A stretch of DNA of 7,903 bases from Bacteroidales bacterium UBA1197. GTDB lineage: Bacteria > Bacteroidota > Bacteroidia > Bacteroidales > UBA932. Position 1 is the stretch's first letter, and each line of letters starts with the position of its first letter. Location: contig DBYB01000024.1 in assembly GCA_002309995.1 (NCBI GenBank), positions 9,483-17,385 of the forward strand, in the 5' to 3' direction. Below are positions 1-5,613 of the stretch, in pieces. The position numbers and the translations under genes are program-made. Under the pieces are notes generated by a model. It saw only the letters and a list, made by a program, of their open reading frames with translations, had not been told where the DNA came from and made no database searches.

Positions 1-414
1 AACCGAATTACTATGATGTCAAAATCAAAAACGCCTCCTTTGAGAGGCCTGCGGGTGCTATGGGTGCTCCCGCTTGTTTGCCTGGCCATAGGTCTGCAGG
101 CGCAGACGGTCTATGATCCGACAGGCAAAGGTAATGAAAAATTAGTGATTACAGTGCCAGGAGGCACACAAAACGGCAATGCCGTTGCGCTGGAATTGAC
201 AGTGACGGCAGACCGGAAAGTAAAGAATGATTCTTTTACCCGTGATTTGGACGGGTTTGGGGAGACATTCAGAGAAATGATTGGAAACATGGTATTACCT
301 GAGATTTCTGTGCTAATCAAGGCAGAACCCAATGTGCCCCAGAGTTATATCGACGAATTAAAGGCCGAGCTGCGAAAAGCGGGTATTTTGAAAGTGAGCC
401 ACCGCCATGAATAA
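1..414 (+). CDS. C-terminal part of a BlaR1-like M56 membrane receptor with an ExbD-like periplasmic domain (5' end outside the window)
   Basis: The frame is open to the first base, so I read this as the end of a longer gene. The first in-window residues, N-R-I-T-M-M followed by a basic, S/K-rich stretch and L-R-V-L-W-V-L-P, match the segment that in Bacteroidetes M56 (BlaR1/MecR1-type) proteins follows the metallopeptidase domain and leads into the last membrane helix (residues about 17-34 counted from base 1). The remaining part, residues about 60-135, resembles the periplasmic domain of ExbD/TolR: a V-T-A-D-R-K-V strand, then I-K-A-E-P-N-V-P, a helix, and L-R-K-A-G-I-L-K-V. In BlaR1 relatives this position holds the external sensor. 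The HExxH part is not in the window, so the receptor assignment is inferred. The gene overlaps the next by 8 bases (ATGAATAA), implying translational coupling. Alternative: a stand-alone 133-residue exported protein starting at 13 or 16, with a signal peptide cut after L-Q-A. Confidence 0.62.
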   Translation, partial: NRITMMSKSKTPPLRGLRVLWVLPLVCLAIGLQAQTVYDPTGKGNEKLVITVPGGTQNGNAVALELTVTADRKVKNDSFTRDLDGFGETFREMIGNMVLPEISVLIKAEPNVPQSYIDELKAELRKAGILKVSHRHE

Positions 415-1525
415 GATATTGATTTTTAGCGCAGCTTTTCTGCTGCATTTGTGTTCCTGCTCTGACGGGGCGGGTCAAACCACTCACATACAAGGCTTTA
501 TTCCTGCCGGATCTACGGCGGAATATATCACGGTTCAATACTGGTTGGATGACAACGGCACCGATCTTGCCGCAAAAACCGATACGATTACAGTTATTGA
601 CGGTCGCTACGAGGACGAAATCCCGAATTGCTCCACAGAATTTGGTTTTGTTAACATCGACCATGACATTATCAAGTTCATTGCCGATGGATCCACACTG
701 ACTATTGACGCAGAAACGCACAAGGTTACATCTTCCGACAATAACGGTCTCCAAAGCCGTTTTAATGCCTGGAATCAGGGATGGATTGACCTGGGAAATG
801 AACTCACATACCGCACCACTGAATTGAAGAACCGGAAGGAAGCCGGTGAGGATACGGAAAAAGACGTAATAGCCTTGCAGGAGGAGCAAAATCAGCGGTT
901 CTTCGACCTTCATAAGAAGACCGTCCTGAATAACCCGGACAATGTCGTGTGCGCATTTGCGTTCAACAGTCTAGTGGTATCTGCCCCCAAAACGGCGCTG
1001 TCCTTGGTGGATGTGCTTTCTGATAGCATGAAGAAGAATACAACCATTGCGGCTGTTCTCCCTACGCTGGAAGCCAGGGCCCATACGGCCATCGGTGACA
1101 GGTTTACGGATTTCGAGGTGGAGCAGGTTCCTGCCGATCCCCGCTCCACGGTGAAACTGTCCGATTATGTTGGCAAAGGGAAGTCCATCCTGCTGATTTT
1201 CTGGGCCTCCTGGTGCAATGAGAACCGGAAAGAGATGCCAAGGTTGAAGAGTATTTACGAGAAATACCATGGAGACGCTTTCGACATCGTGAGCATCGCT
1301 GTTTCCGACGCTCCCGAGCTCTCTTTAGCCGCAGCAAAGGAAATGGGCATCACCTGGAATCTGATTGTCAATGCACAGAGCATTCCACTTGAGTTATACG
1401 GCATCCGAAGGATTCCGGATATGATCCTTTTCGGCCCTGACGGAAAAATCCTTATGCGGGATTTCTGGGGGTACGATGACCAGATTCTCGAGTGGGTTGT
1501 CAAGAAGTATGTCTTCCCGGAATGA
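407..1525 (+). CDS. TlpA-like thioredoxin lipoprotein with DUF4369-like N-terminal domain and altered active site (CNEN)
   Basis: This is a predicted envelope lipoprotein of 372 residues. A short hydrophobic signal ends in L-C-S-C, giving lipidation at Cys18, followed by S-D. Residues about 25-125 form a beta-rich region of the DUF4369 type commonly found ahead of Bacteroidetes TlpA domains. Residues 130-225 are largely helical. Residues about 228-372 are the AhpC/TSA-TlpA thioredoxin fold: L-S-D-Y-V-G-K-G-K, then F-W-A-S-W-C at 265-270, the cis-proline region R-I-P (Pro337) and L-F-G-P-D-G. The resolving cysteine is missing: C270-N-E-N273 replaces CxxC. Classical disulfide exchange is therefore unlikely, although one cysteine remains for mixed disulfides, nucleophilic chemistry or ligand binding. 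Its start codon lies inside the end of the upstream receptor gene, so the two are probably made together. Fold and lipobox are clear. The partner and substrate are unknown. Confidence 0.9.
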   Translation: MNKILIFSAAFLLHLCSCSDGAGQTTHIQGFIPAGSTAEYITVQYWLDDNGTDLAAKTDTITVIDGRYEDEIPNCSTEFGFVNIDHDIIKFIADGSTLTIDAETHKVTSSDNNGLQSRFNAWNQGWIDLGNELTYRTTELKNRKEAGEDTEKDVIALQEEQNQRFFDLHKKTVLNNPDNVVCAFAFNSLVVSAPKTALSLVDVLSDSMKKNTTIAAVLPTLEARAHTAIGDRFTDFEVEQVPADPRSTVKLSDYVGKGKSILLIFWASWCNENRKEMPRLKSIYEKYHGDAFDIVSIAVSDAPELSLAAAKEMGITWNLIVNAQSIPLELYGIRRIPDMILFGPDGKILMRDFWGYDDQILEWVVKKYVFPE

Positions 1526-1599
1526 ATCCGTGCATAGAACCAAACTGTTTTACCAACAGCTATTTGTACTGCTTTTGTTTCGGTTGGTTACCGGAAACA

Positions 1600-1629
1600 G
1601 TCAGGGGACGCAGGGATGTGTCCTCTGAC
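1600..1629. other. Strong hairpin (13-bp stem, GGGA loop) between two thioredoxin-family genes
   Basis: The arms are GTCAGGGGACGCA (1600-1612) and TGTGTCCTCTGAC (1617-1629), separated by the tetraloop GGGA. All 13 positions pair, two of them as G-T wobbles. GGGA fits the GNRA tetraloop pattern. No run of T follows; the next bases are ATCGCG. It is therefore not a standard intrinsic terminator in either direction. It sits 75 bases after the stop of the gene ending at 1525 and about 65 bases before the next start. It could stabilise the upstream mRNA end, act as an atypical terminator, or be one copy of a dispersed palindromic repeat. The rest of the 1526-1693 gap shows no gene and no convincing promoter. 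Confidence 0.6.
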
Positions 1630-1693
1630 ATCGCGTAATTGACATTCTGAATAACTGACATTTACCTGCTACCATATTGAAACTCTTGTATAT

Positions 1694-2608
1694 ATGAAAA
1701 AAGTTCTATTACTGTTTACCCTTCTTTTGCTGGCAACGAGCATTCTTCAAGCACAAGATATACCTAATAATGCTGCCTACAATTCCCGCATGGATTCGTT
1801 GAAAACAGTGTTTAGCGATATAATGAAAGAATGGAACAGAACCATTCCGCCACATAACGTGGAAGCTATGCGTCTGGAAAAAGAGGCTAAAGCGCATCCT
1901 GAACTACAGGACTCCCTTCTTGCCATCGCAGGGAGGGAAAGGGAAACGGCCCGAGAAATTATGGCAGCCTTGCAAGCCAGAATAAACAGCAACAGCGAAG
2001 AACGGCAAGCGCTTAGAGACCGGTATGCGCTGGTTTTTGAAGACGCTTTTCCTTACTTCCTGGCACGTAAGCAATACACAAAAGACAGCCTTTCAGTCCT
2101 CTTGAAAAGTGCATCGGCCGAAATCCGCCATTCCCGCCAGGGCAAGGCGCTTCGAAAATACATCAAGAACCGACAACTATCCGAAGGAGATCACTTTCGC
2201 ACATTTCCTTGCTGGACCCCGGATGGAAAGCGCTTTAACTGGTCGCACTGCAAGGGGAAAAAAGTATTCCTGATTCACGATGGCTTATGGTGTATGAACC
2301 ACGGTTTGGACAAGACGGCGTTGCGGAAATACCTTGAATTTATCACAAAAGCTGCCCCTGATTGTTTCCCACTGATAGTGGTTGATTGTCTTACACTTGA
2401 AGAACTCAAAGCGACTGTGGAAGAATTTGAACTTCAGGCTTTCTGCGTTGTCAGCGAATTCCAGAAGGATGCTGGTACACTTAATTGGCTCTATAATGAT
2501 ACAACTACACCGACCTGCCACTATTTGGATGAAAACAGAGCCATTATGTTTGTCACGGAAGGTATTGAACCAGATGTCTTGGAGCACCAATTCTTGGGAA
2601 TAAAATGA
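1694..2608 (+). CDS. Exported, diverged thioredoxin-fold protein with CMNH at the active-site position
   Basis: The protein has 304 residues. A clear signal peptide (M-K-K-V then a leucine-rich core) is probably cleaved after L-Q-A at residue 20, and no lipobox is seen, so the product is likely free in the periplasm. Residues about 30-160 are charged and helix-rich, with coiled-coil character. Residues about 164-304 follow the TlpA pattern at low similarity: G-D-H-F, W-T-P-D-G-K-R-F, a G-K-K-V-F-L-I strand, G-L-W-C-M-N-H at 197-203, then T-P-T (cis-Pro273) and Y-L-D-E-N-R-A-I. The first active-site cysteine (Cys200) is kept and the second is His203. Six further cysteines lie in this half (173, 186, 224, 232, 251, 275), unusually many for an exported protein, and could supply alternative disulfide partners. 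No close family is recognised. A thioredoxin-like fold is likely and a classical oxidoreductase role is not. It is separated from its neighbours by 168 and 83 bases, so it may be transcribed on its own. Confidence 0.82.
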   Translation: MKKVLLLFTLLLLATSILQAQDIPNNAAYNSRMDSLKTVFSDIMKEWNRTIPPHNVEAMRLEKEAKAHPELQDSLLAIAGRERETAREIMAALQARINSNSEERQALRDRYALVFEDAFPYFLARKQYTKDSLSVLLKSASAEIRHSRQGKALRKYIKNRQLSEGDHFRTFPCWTPDGKRFNWSHCKGKKVFLIHDGLWCMNHGLDKTALRKYLEFITKAAPDCFPLIVVDCLTLEELKATVEEFELQAFCVVSEFQKDAGTLNWLYNDTTTPTCHYLDENRAIMFVTEGIEPDVLEHQFLGIK

Positions 2609-2691
2609 TAGCTTATTTTTTCTGCTGTTGTGCAACATTTTTGCTTTGCAACCGGTCTAACAGGTGTTGAAACAATAAAACCATATTACCC

Positions 2692-3141
2692 ATGTACGAT
2701 TTATTCCGGTTTCTTTCCAAACTGATTCCTGCGGCGGTCGTCCTGCTGCCTATCATGTTCTACTACCTTCACAAACGCAACATTCTCAGAATCAAAAAGG
2801 AGATTCTCCTCAAGGAAATCGAGAATGGCAGTATCGTCGATCCGGAGATGCTCGCCAAGTCCCTGACCAATCCGGTGAACGAAGAGCAGCGGCTTCAATC
2901 CTGCCTTCGTTGCGGAATCATCTTCAGCATCGCTGGCGTAGCCATATCCATCGCTACAATCATCTATTGTACAACTATGAAAGGGATGCTTGACGGAGCA
3001 AATCCCGACGTAGAGCAGATGGCAGCCATCTTACTTATAGTGGCTCTCGTTCTGATTGTCGCAGTCATTCTGCTCGGTGTGGGAATCGCATTCATGGTAT
3101 CTTACTTCAATCAAAAGAAGAAAATGAGCAAGACGGCGTAA
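2692..3141 (+). CDS. Small three-helix membrane protein (DUF6249-like) ahead of an ECF sigma factor
   Basis: The protein has 149 residues and three predicted membrane helices at about 11-26, 75-94 and 111-138. Between the first two lies a charged segment (K-R-N-I-L-R-I-K-K, then E-N-G-S-I-V-D-P-E), and the tail is lysine-rich (N-Q-K-K-K). This layout resembles the DUF6249-type proteins that I recall lying beside sigma factors in Bacteroidetes. That family name is from memory and not a search result. A C-L-R-C motif (Cys71, Cys74) sits right at the start of the second helix, at the membrane boundary, and could respond to redox state. The stop lies 6 bases before the sigma factor start, which indicates co-transcription. 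It may take part in sensing or in holding the sigma system at the membrane, but no function is shown by the sequence. The 83 bases upstream hold no recognisable promoter. Confidence 0.75.
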   Translation: MYDLFRFLSKLIPAAVVLLPIMFYYLHKRNILRIKKEILLKEIENGSIVDPEMLAKSLTNPVNEEQRLQSCLRCGIIFSIAGVAISIATIIYCTTMKGMLDGANPDVEQMAAILLIVALVLIVAVILLGVGIAFMVSYFNQKKKMSKTA

Positions 3142-3147
3142 CTGCCG

Positions 3148-3636
3148 ATGACCAGAGAGCAATTCATAGCCGAAATCTCCACCCTGCAGGAGCCCCTCAG
3201 AAGGTTCCTGCTGGGCATGTGTCACGGGGATGTCTTCCTGGCCGATGACATTGCCCAGGAAACTTTGCTGAAAGCGTACCTGCATTACGGGACATTCCAG
3301 GAGCGTTCCTCCTTCAGCACCTGGCTCCTCAGAATCGGCTACAGTTGTTTCTGCAATCATGTTGGAAAGAGAATCCTGGACACCGAACCCATTACTGAGA
3401 AAGAAAACCAAATCCCTTGGGAAGACGATCATGGTAAAGACAACACCGCCTTGTATGCTGCCATCAATGGGTTATCGGCCTCAGAGAAGGCCACCGTCTT
3501 GCTCTTCTATATGGAGGACTATTCCACAAAAGAAATCTCTGATATACTGGGTATGCCTGCTGTGACGGTACGCTCACACCTGCACAGGGCACGGAGACAC
3601 TTGAAGAAAATCCTTGAACGCTATGGTGAAAGATAA
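3148..3636 (+). CDS. ECF-type RNA polymerase sigma factor
   Basis: The protein has 162 residues, the usual length for an ECF sigma-70 factor. Region 2 spans about residues 16-75: L-A-D-D-I-A-Q-E-T-L-L-K-A-Y (31-44) is the typical core-binding and -10 recognition helix, followed by F-Q-E-R-S-S-F-S-T-W-L-L-R-I. After a short acidic linker, region 4 runs from about 104 to 156, with L-S-A-S-E-K-A-T-V-L-L-F, then the helix-turn-helix Y-S-T-K-E-I-S-D-I-L-G-M and V-R-S-H-L-H-R-A-R-R. There is no extra C-terminal domain. The gene lies 6 bases after the three-helix protein and overlaps the next gene by 14 bases, so the three are one transcription unit. It presumably directs RNA polymerase to envelope or stress genes, possibly including its own operon. 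The target promoters cannot be read from this window. Confidence 0.95.
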   Translation: MTREQFIAEISTLQEPLRRFLLGMCHGDVFLADDIAQETLLKAYLHYGTFQERSSFSTWLLRIGYSCFCNHVGKRILDTEPITEKENQIPWEDDHGKDNTALYAAINGLSASEKATVLLFYMEDYSTKEISDILGMPAVTVRSHLHRARRHLKKILERYGER

Positions 3637-3922
3637 AGACATAAAGCAGTTTTTCCAGCAGCATAAGCCTGAGGTAAAGAACAGCGGGCCTTTCTTGAAA
3701 GAGGTTGTCCGCCAAATCAACGCTATGTCAGTTCCTGCCGCCATGAATCCGGACCGACAGAAAGAGGATTGCATCCGCCTGGTTCTCGAAGTATCACGGA
3801 GGGACCTCAGGGCTGTCCGCCTGGCCGTTGGCGTCATCGTCGCCGTAGTAATCCTTTCTGCCGTAACGGCAGCGTTTTTGCCTCCTGACTTTTTGCAGAC
3901 AGATTTTTTTACGTTCAAATAA
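3623..3922 (+). CDS. Small single-helix membrane protein, candidate anti-sigma factor (DUF5056-like)
   Basis: I chose the ATG at 3623, which overlaps the sigma gene by 14 bases and gives 99 residues. A TTG at 3614 would add three residues and a GTG at 3626 is also possible. Residues 1-65 are charged and should be cytoplasmic: I-K-Q-F-F-Q-Q-H-K-P-E-V-K, then F-L-K-E-V-V-R-Q-I-N. One membrane helix follows at about 66-86 (V-R-L-A-V-G-V-I-V-A-V-V-I-L-S), then a short outer tail of about 13 residues. The N-terminal pattern recalls the small Bacteroides proteins named DUF5056 that follow ECF sigma genes. That link is from memory. The position, the overlap with the sigma gene and the cytoplasm-plus-one-helix layout make it the best anti-sigma candidate here. 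It lacks a visible zinc-binding HxxxCxxC motif and has almost no periplasmic sensor domain, so any signal would have to come through a partner protein. Confidence 0.75.
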   Translation: MVKDKDIKQFFQQHKPEVKNSGPFLKEVVRQINAMSVPAAMNPDRQKEDCIRLVLEVSRRDLRAVRLAVGVIVAVVILSAVTAAFLPPDFLQTDFFTFK

Positions 3923-3949
3923 ATGAAAACGGAAAAAAAGATATGGTGA
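3923..3949 (+). other. Nine-codon leader-like reading frame (M-K-T-E-K-K-I-W-stop) overlapping the next start
   Basis: Its ATG follows the TAA of the small membrane protein with no gap, and its TGA overlaps the start of the following lipoprotein gene (ATGGTGA at 3943-3949). It holds a run of seven A (3933-3939). It could carry ribosomes across to the next start, or it could be the frameshifted true N-terminus of that gene. It may equally be chance. No direct evidence of translation exists. Confidence 0.22.
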
Positions 3950-5022
3950 AATGTACTAACATTTTCGCACTGGTCACCTTTATTGTGGCCTCCTGCACTT
4001 CGAAAGTCTCTGAAACGACACTCATTCAAGGACGCATCGAAGGTGGGACGGCCGACCAAGTCTCTGCCTTTGTGCTGGACTACAATATCAATGAGCAGAT
4101 AGAGATTACCGATGGGACCTTTAGTTATGAATTGGCTACAAATCCAGCCGTCGTTGCGACCTTCACCTGTATGATGGATGGGAAACGGATTAGTCAGTCT
4201 CTTATTCCGGACGGTTCCATTCTGACACTGGTCTTTTCGCCGGAAGGCGCCACCCTCAAGTCTTCCAATAAAAAAACCATTAACTACCGGATGTTGGAGG
4301 TGGATCAGGTATATCAAGAATGGAGGGGCTTTGCTTCGCAGTATATGTCTATGCAGCGTGCCGGAGCAACTAAGGAACAGCTTGATTCAATAGCAGAACT
4401 CAGACGTCCGGTCTCTGATAAACTCCAAGCACTATATCTTGAGGATTTGGAAAAACAAAAGGACAATTACCTGTCCGTACAAGGGCTGGCCGGCCTTCAA
4501 GGGGACCTGACCGACGAACAGATGGATTCCTTGATTCACACGCTGGATTCGGCAGTCATTCAATCAGCCCGGATTCAGATGATTCTGAAAGACATTCAGG
4601 GTCGGCTTCGTTCAAAAGAAGGGATGCCGTTTGTGGACTTCAGCGTCGATACCGAGAAAGGCACAGTACGGCTTTCAGACTACATCGGCAAAGGAAAGTA
4701 TGTCCTTGTGGATTTCTGGGCCAGTTGGTGCCAACCCTGTATTGTGGAAATGCCACATCTCAAAGAGCTTTACAACCGGTTCAACGGAAACGATTTCACT
4801 ATCTTGGGTGTTGCCGTCTCCGACAAGCCTGAGGATTCAAGAGCGGCTATCAGTAAGTACTCGCTTCCGTGGGAGCAGATTCTCGGCACGGGCAACGTTG
4901 CTATGGATGCTTATGGAATCAACAGCATACCCCAGGTCATTCTCTTTAGCCCTGATGGCACCATTTTACGGCGCGACCTGCACGGTGACGGAATTGACCG
5001 AGCGCTGGAAGAAATACTGTAG
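3943..5022 (+). CDS. TlpA-like thioredoxin lipoprotein with DUF4369-like domain and intact CQPC site
   Basis: This is a 359-residue predicted envelope lipoprotein. A short signal (M-V-K-C-T-N then a hydrophobic core) ends in V-A-S-C, giving lipidation at Cys18. Residues about 24-115 are the beta-rich DUF4369-type domain. Residues 116-222 are helical and polar. Residues about 226-359 form the TlpA/AhpC-TSA thioredoxin domain: G-M-P-F-V-D-F, L-S-D-Y-I-G-K-G-K-Y-V-L-V-D, F-W-A-S-W-C263-Q-P-C266, the cis-proline S-I-P (Pro330) and L-F-S-P-D-G. Both active-site cysteines are present, so thiol-disulfide exchange in the periplasm is likely. Substrates in this family include apocytochromes and other exported proteins. 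It shares its architecture with the protein at 407-1525, which has lost one cysteine, so the two look like diverged paralogues. It starts 20 bases after the candidate anti-sigma gene and is probably the last gene of the sigma operon. Confidence 0.93.
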   Translation: MVKCTNIFALVTFIVASCTSKVSETTLIQGRIEGGTADQVSAFVLDYNINEQIEITDGTFSYELATNPAVVATFTCMMDGKRISQSLIPDGSILTLVFSPEGATLKSSNKKTINYRMLEVDQVYQEWRGFASQYMSMQRAGATKEQLDSIAELRRPVSDKLQALYLEDLEKQKDNYLSVQGLAGLQGDLTDEQMDSLIHTLDSAVIQSARIQMILKDIQGRLRSKEGMPFVDFSVDTEKGTVRLSDYIGKGKYVLVDFWASWCQPCIVEMPHLKELYNRFNGNDFTILGVAVSDKPEDSRAAISKYSLPWEQILGTGNVAMDAYGINSIPQVILFSPDGTILRRDLHGDGIDRALEEIL

Positions 5023-5074
5023 ATATCTCATTGATATGGCGATATGATGAATGGTCTATGGCCAATCCGATGAC

Positions 5075-5100
5075 AAGGGCTGCCCGGGAGGGTGGCCTTT
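5075..5100. terminator. Probable bidirectional terminator hairpin
   Basis: The arms AAGGGCTGCCC (5075-5085) and GGGTGGCCTTT (5090-5100) pair over 11 positions with three G-T wobbles, around a GGGA loop. On the + strand the stem ends in TTT and is followed by GTGTTGT, a weak U-rich tail. It lies between the + strand lipoprotein gene ending at 5022 and the - strand amidase remnant ending at 5108, the expected place for a terminator serving converging genes. Confidence 0.55.
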
Positions 5101-5107
5101 GTGTTGT

Positions 5108-5484
5108 CTATAAGCCGGAGATGTAGGAGGTAATGCCGGAGATATGAAGATTGACTATTGCCTCCTGACCTTCTTCGCTGAGGAGGAAGGCGCAGTCGGA
5201 TGGGTTGTCCATGAAGAGGTTTTCGGTGAGGACGGCGGGGCAGGAGGTATGGCGGAGGAGGTAGAAGTCTTTCTCGAGGTCCGGGTCGCCGTCGGTGTAG
5301 TCGGTGCGGAGGCGCTTGCCGTGGAGGGTTGTCTGGGCGGCTTGGTAGAGGCAGGTGGCGAGGGCAGGGAGATGTCCCTTTCCTCCGGGACAAGGAGTTC
5401 GGCGTCGAGGCCGAGGGAGAGGAGGCGGTCCACGATGCGGGAGTTGTCTTTGATGTCGAAGTAGTTCCGGAGGATGGTGGCCAT
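5108..5484 (-). pseudogene. Remnant of an N-acetylmuramoyl-L-alanine amidase (Amidase_3 type), internally deleted and frameshifted
   Basis: Read on the - strand, two adjoining pieces in different frames match one family. From 5484 to about 5365 one frame gives I-V-D-R-L-L-S-L-G-L-D-A-E-L-L-V-P-E-E-R-D-I-S-L, typical of the early part of peptidoglycan amidases. From about 5368 to the TAG at 5108-5110 another frame gives L-A-T-C-L-Y-Q-A-A, R-T-D-Y-T-D-G-D-P-D-L-E and C-P-A-V-L-T-E-N-L-F-M-D-N, the C-terminal third with the catalytic glutamate region, ending normally. The middle of the enzyme, with its zinc ligands and the expected H-x-N motif, is missing, and so is the extreme N-terminus. The joint falls in repeated CCTGCC/CTCGCC-like sequence, which suggests deletion by slippage or recombination. 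The block is much richer in G+C (60% and 73% in two 60-base lines counted) than the lipoprotein gene before it (53% in one line). The enzyme is almost certainly inactive. The first piece also faintly resembles a DNA ligase segment, so only the C-terminal piece is firmly assigned. Confidence 0.75.
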
Positions 5485-5536
5485 GAGCTCTGGCAGACGC
5501 GGATTGCCGACATAGGTGGTGCAGCCGAAGGAACGT

Positions 5537-5546
5537 CCCCCCCCCC
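5537..5546. repeat. Run of ten C (G on the - strand)
   Basis: An uninterrupted homopolymer of ten C lies 12 bases upstream of the -33 element of the promoter at 5559-5590, beyond the recognisable amidase remnant. Such tracts change length easily during replication and also cause sequencing errors. Its position could let its length affect promoter strength, but that is speculation. Confidence 0.9.
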
Positions 5547-5558
5547 TCCAAAAAAGAT

Positions 5559-5590
5559 TTTGCAGAGGACCAAAGGATTCGTTATCTTTG
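5559..5590 (+). promoter_or_regulatory. Bacteroidetes-type housekeeping promoter (TTTG, 20 bases, TATCTTTG)
   Basis: The -33 element TTTG (5559-5562) and the -7 element TATCTTTG (5583-5590) are 20 bases apart. Both match the known Bacteroidetes primary sigma consensus TTTG / TAnnTTTG at the usual spacing. Transcription would start a few bases after 5590, giving a short leader before the ATG at 5614. It should drive the ATPase and STAS-like genes and possibly fumarase beyond them. This is the clearest promoter in the window. Confidence 0.8.
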
Positions 5591-5613
5591 CCAAAGAATA
5601 CTGAGACTGAGAA

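Noticed and set aside
317..913. 198-codon open frame on the - strand
   Set aside because: It is antisense to the CNEN thioredoxin lipoprotein, and its translation has no recognisable domain.
1639..1667. TTGACA followed 17 bases later by TTACCT, resembling an E. coli promoter
   Set aside because: Bacteroidetes primary sigma factors use TTTG/TAnnTTTG. The -10 match is poor, so this is probably chance.
2599..2625. AATAA/TTATT hairpin followed by T residues after the CMNH gene
   Set aside because: Only five A-T pairs with a nine-base loop, too weak to call a terminator.
3574..4317. 247-codon open frame on the - strand
   Set aside because: It runs antisense through the sigma factor, the small membrane protein and the start of a lipoprotein gene, and shows no family features.
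5022..5045. Three copies of GATAT downstream of the CQPC gene
   Set aside because: Too short and irregularly spaced (11 and 8 bases) to support an operator or repeat array.
4631..5047. 138-codon + strand frame inside the CQPC thioredoxin gene
   Set aside because: It is the +1 shadow of the catalytic domain, and the real frame contains the WCQPC motif.
5365..5560. Possible DNA ligase (LigA) fragment on the - strand
   Set aside because: N-S-R-I-V-D-R-L and G-L-D-A-E-L vaguely fit LigA, but L-V-P-E-E-R-D-I-S-L and the adjoining C-terminal piece fit the amidase better.
5144..5604. Two + strand open frames over the amidase remnant (106 and 91 codons)
   Set aside because: Low-complexity E/G/V-rich translations produced by the antisense of GC-rich coding DNA; the - strand carries clear amidase motifs.
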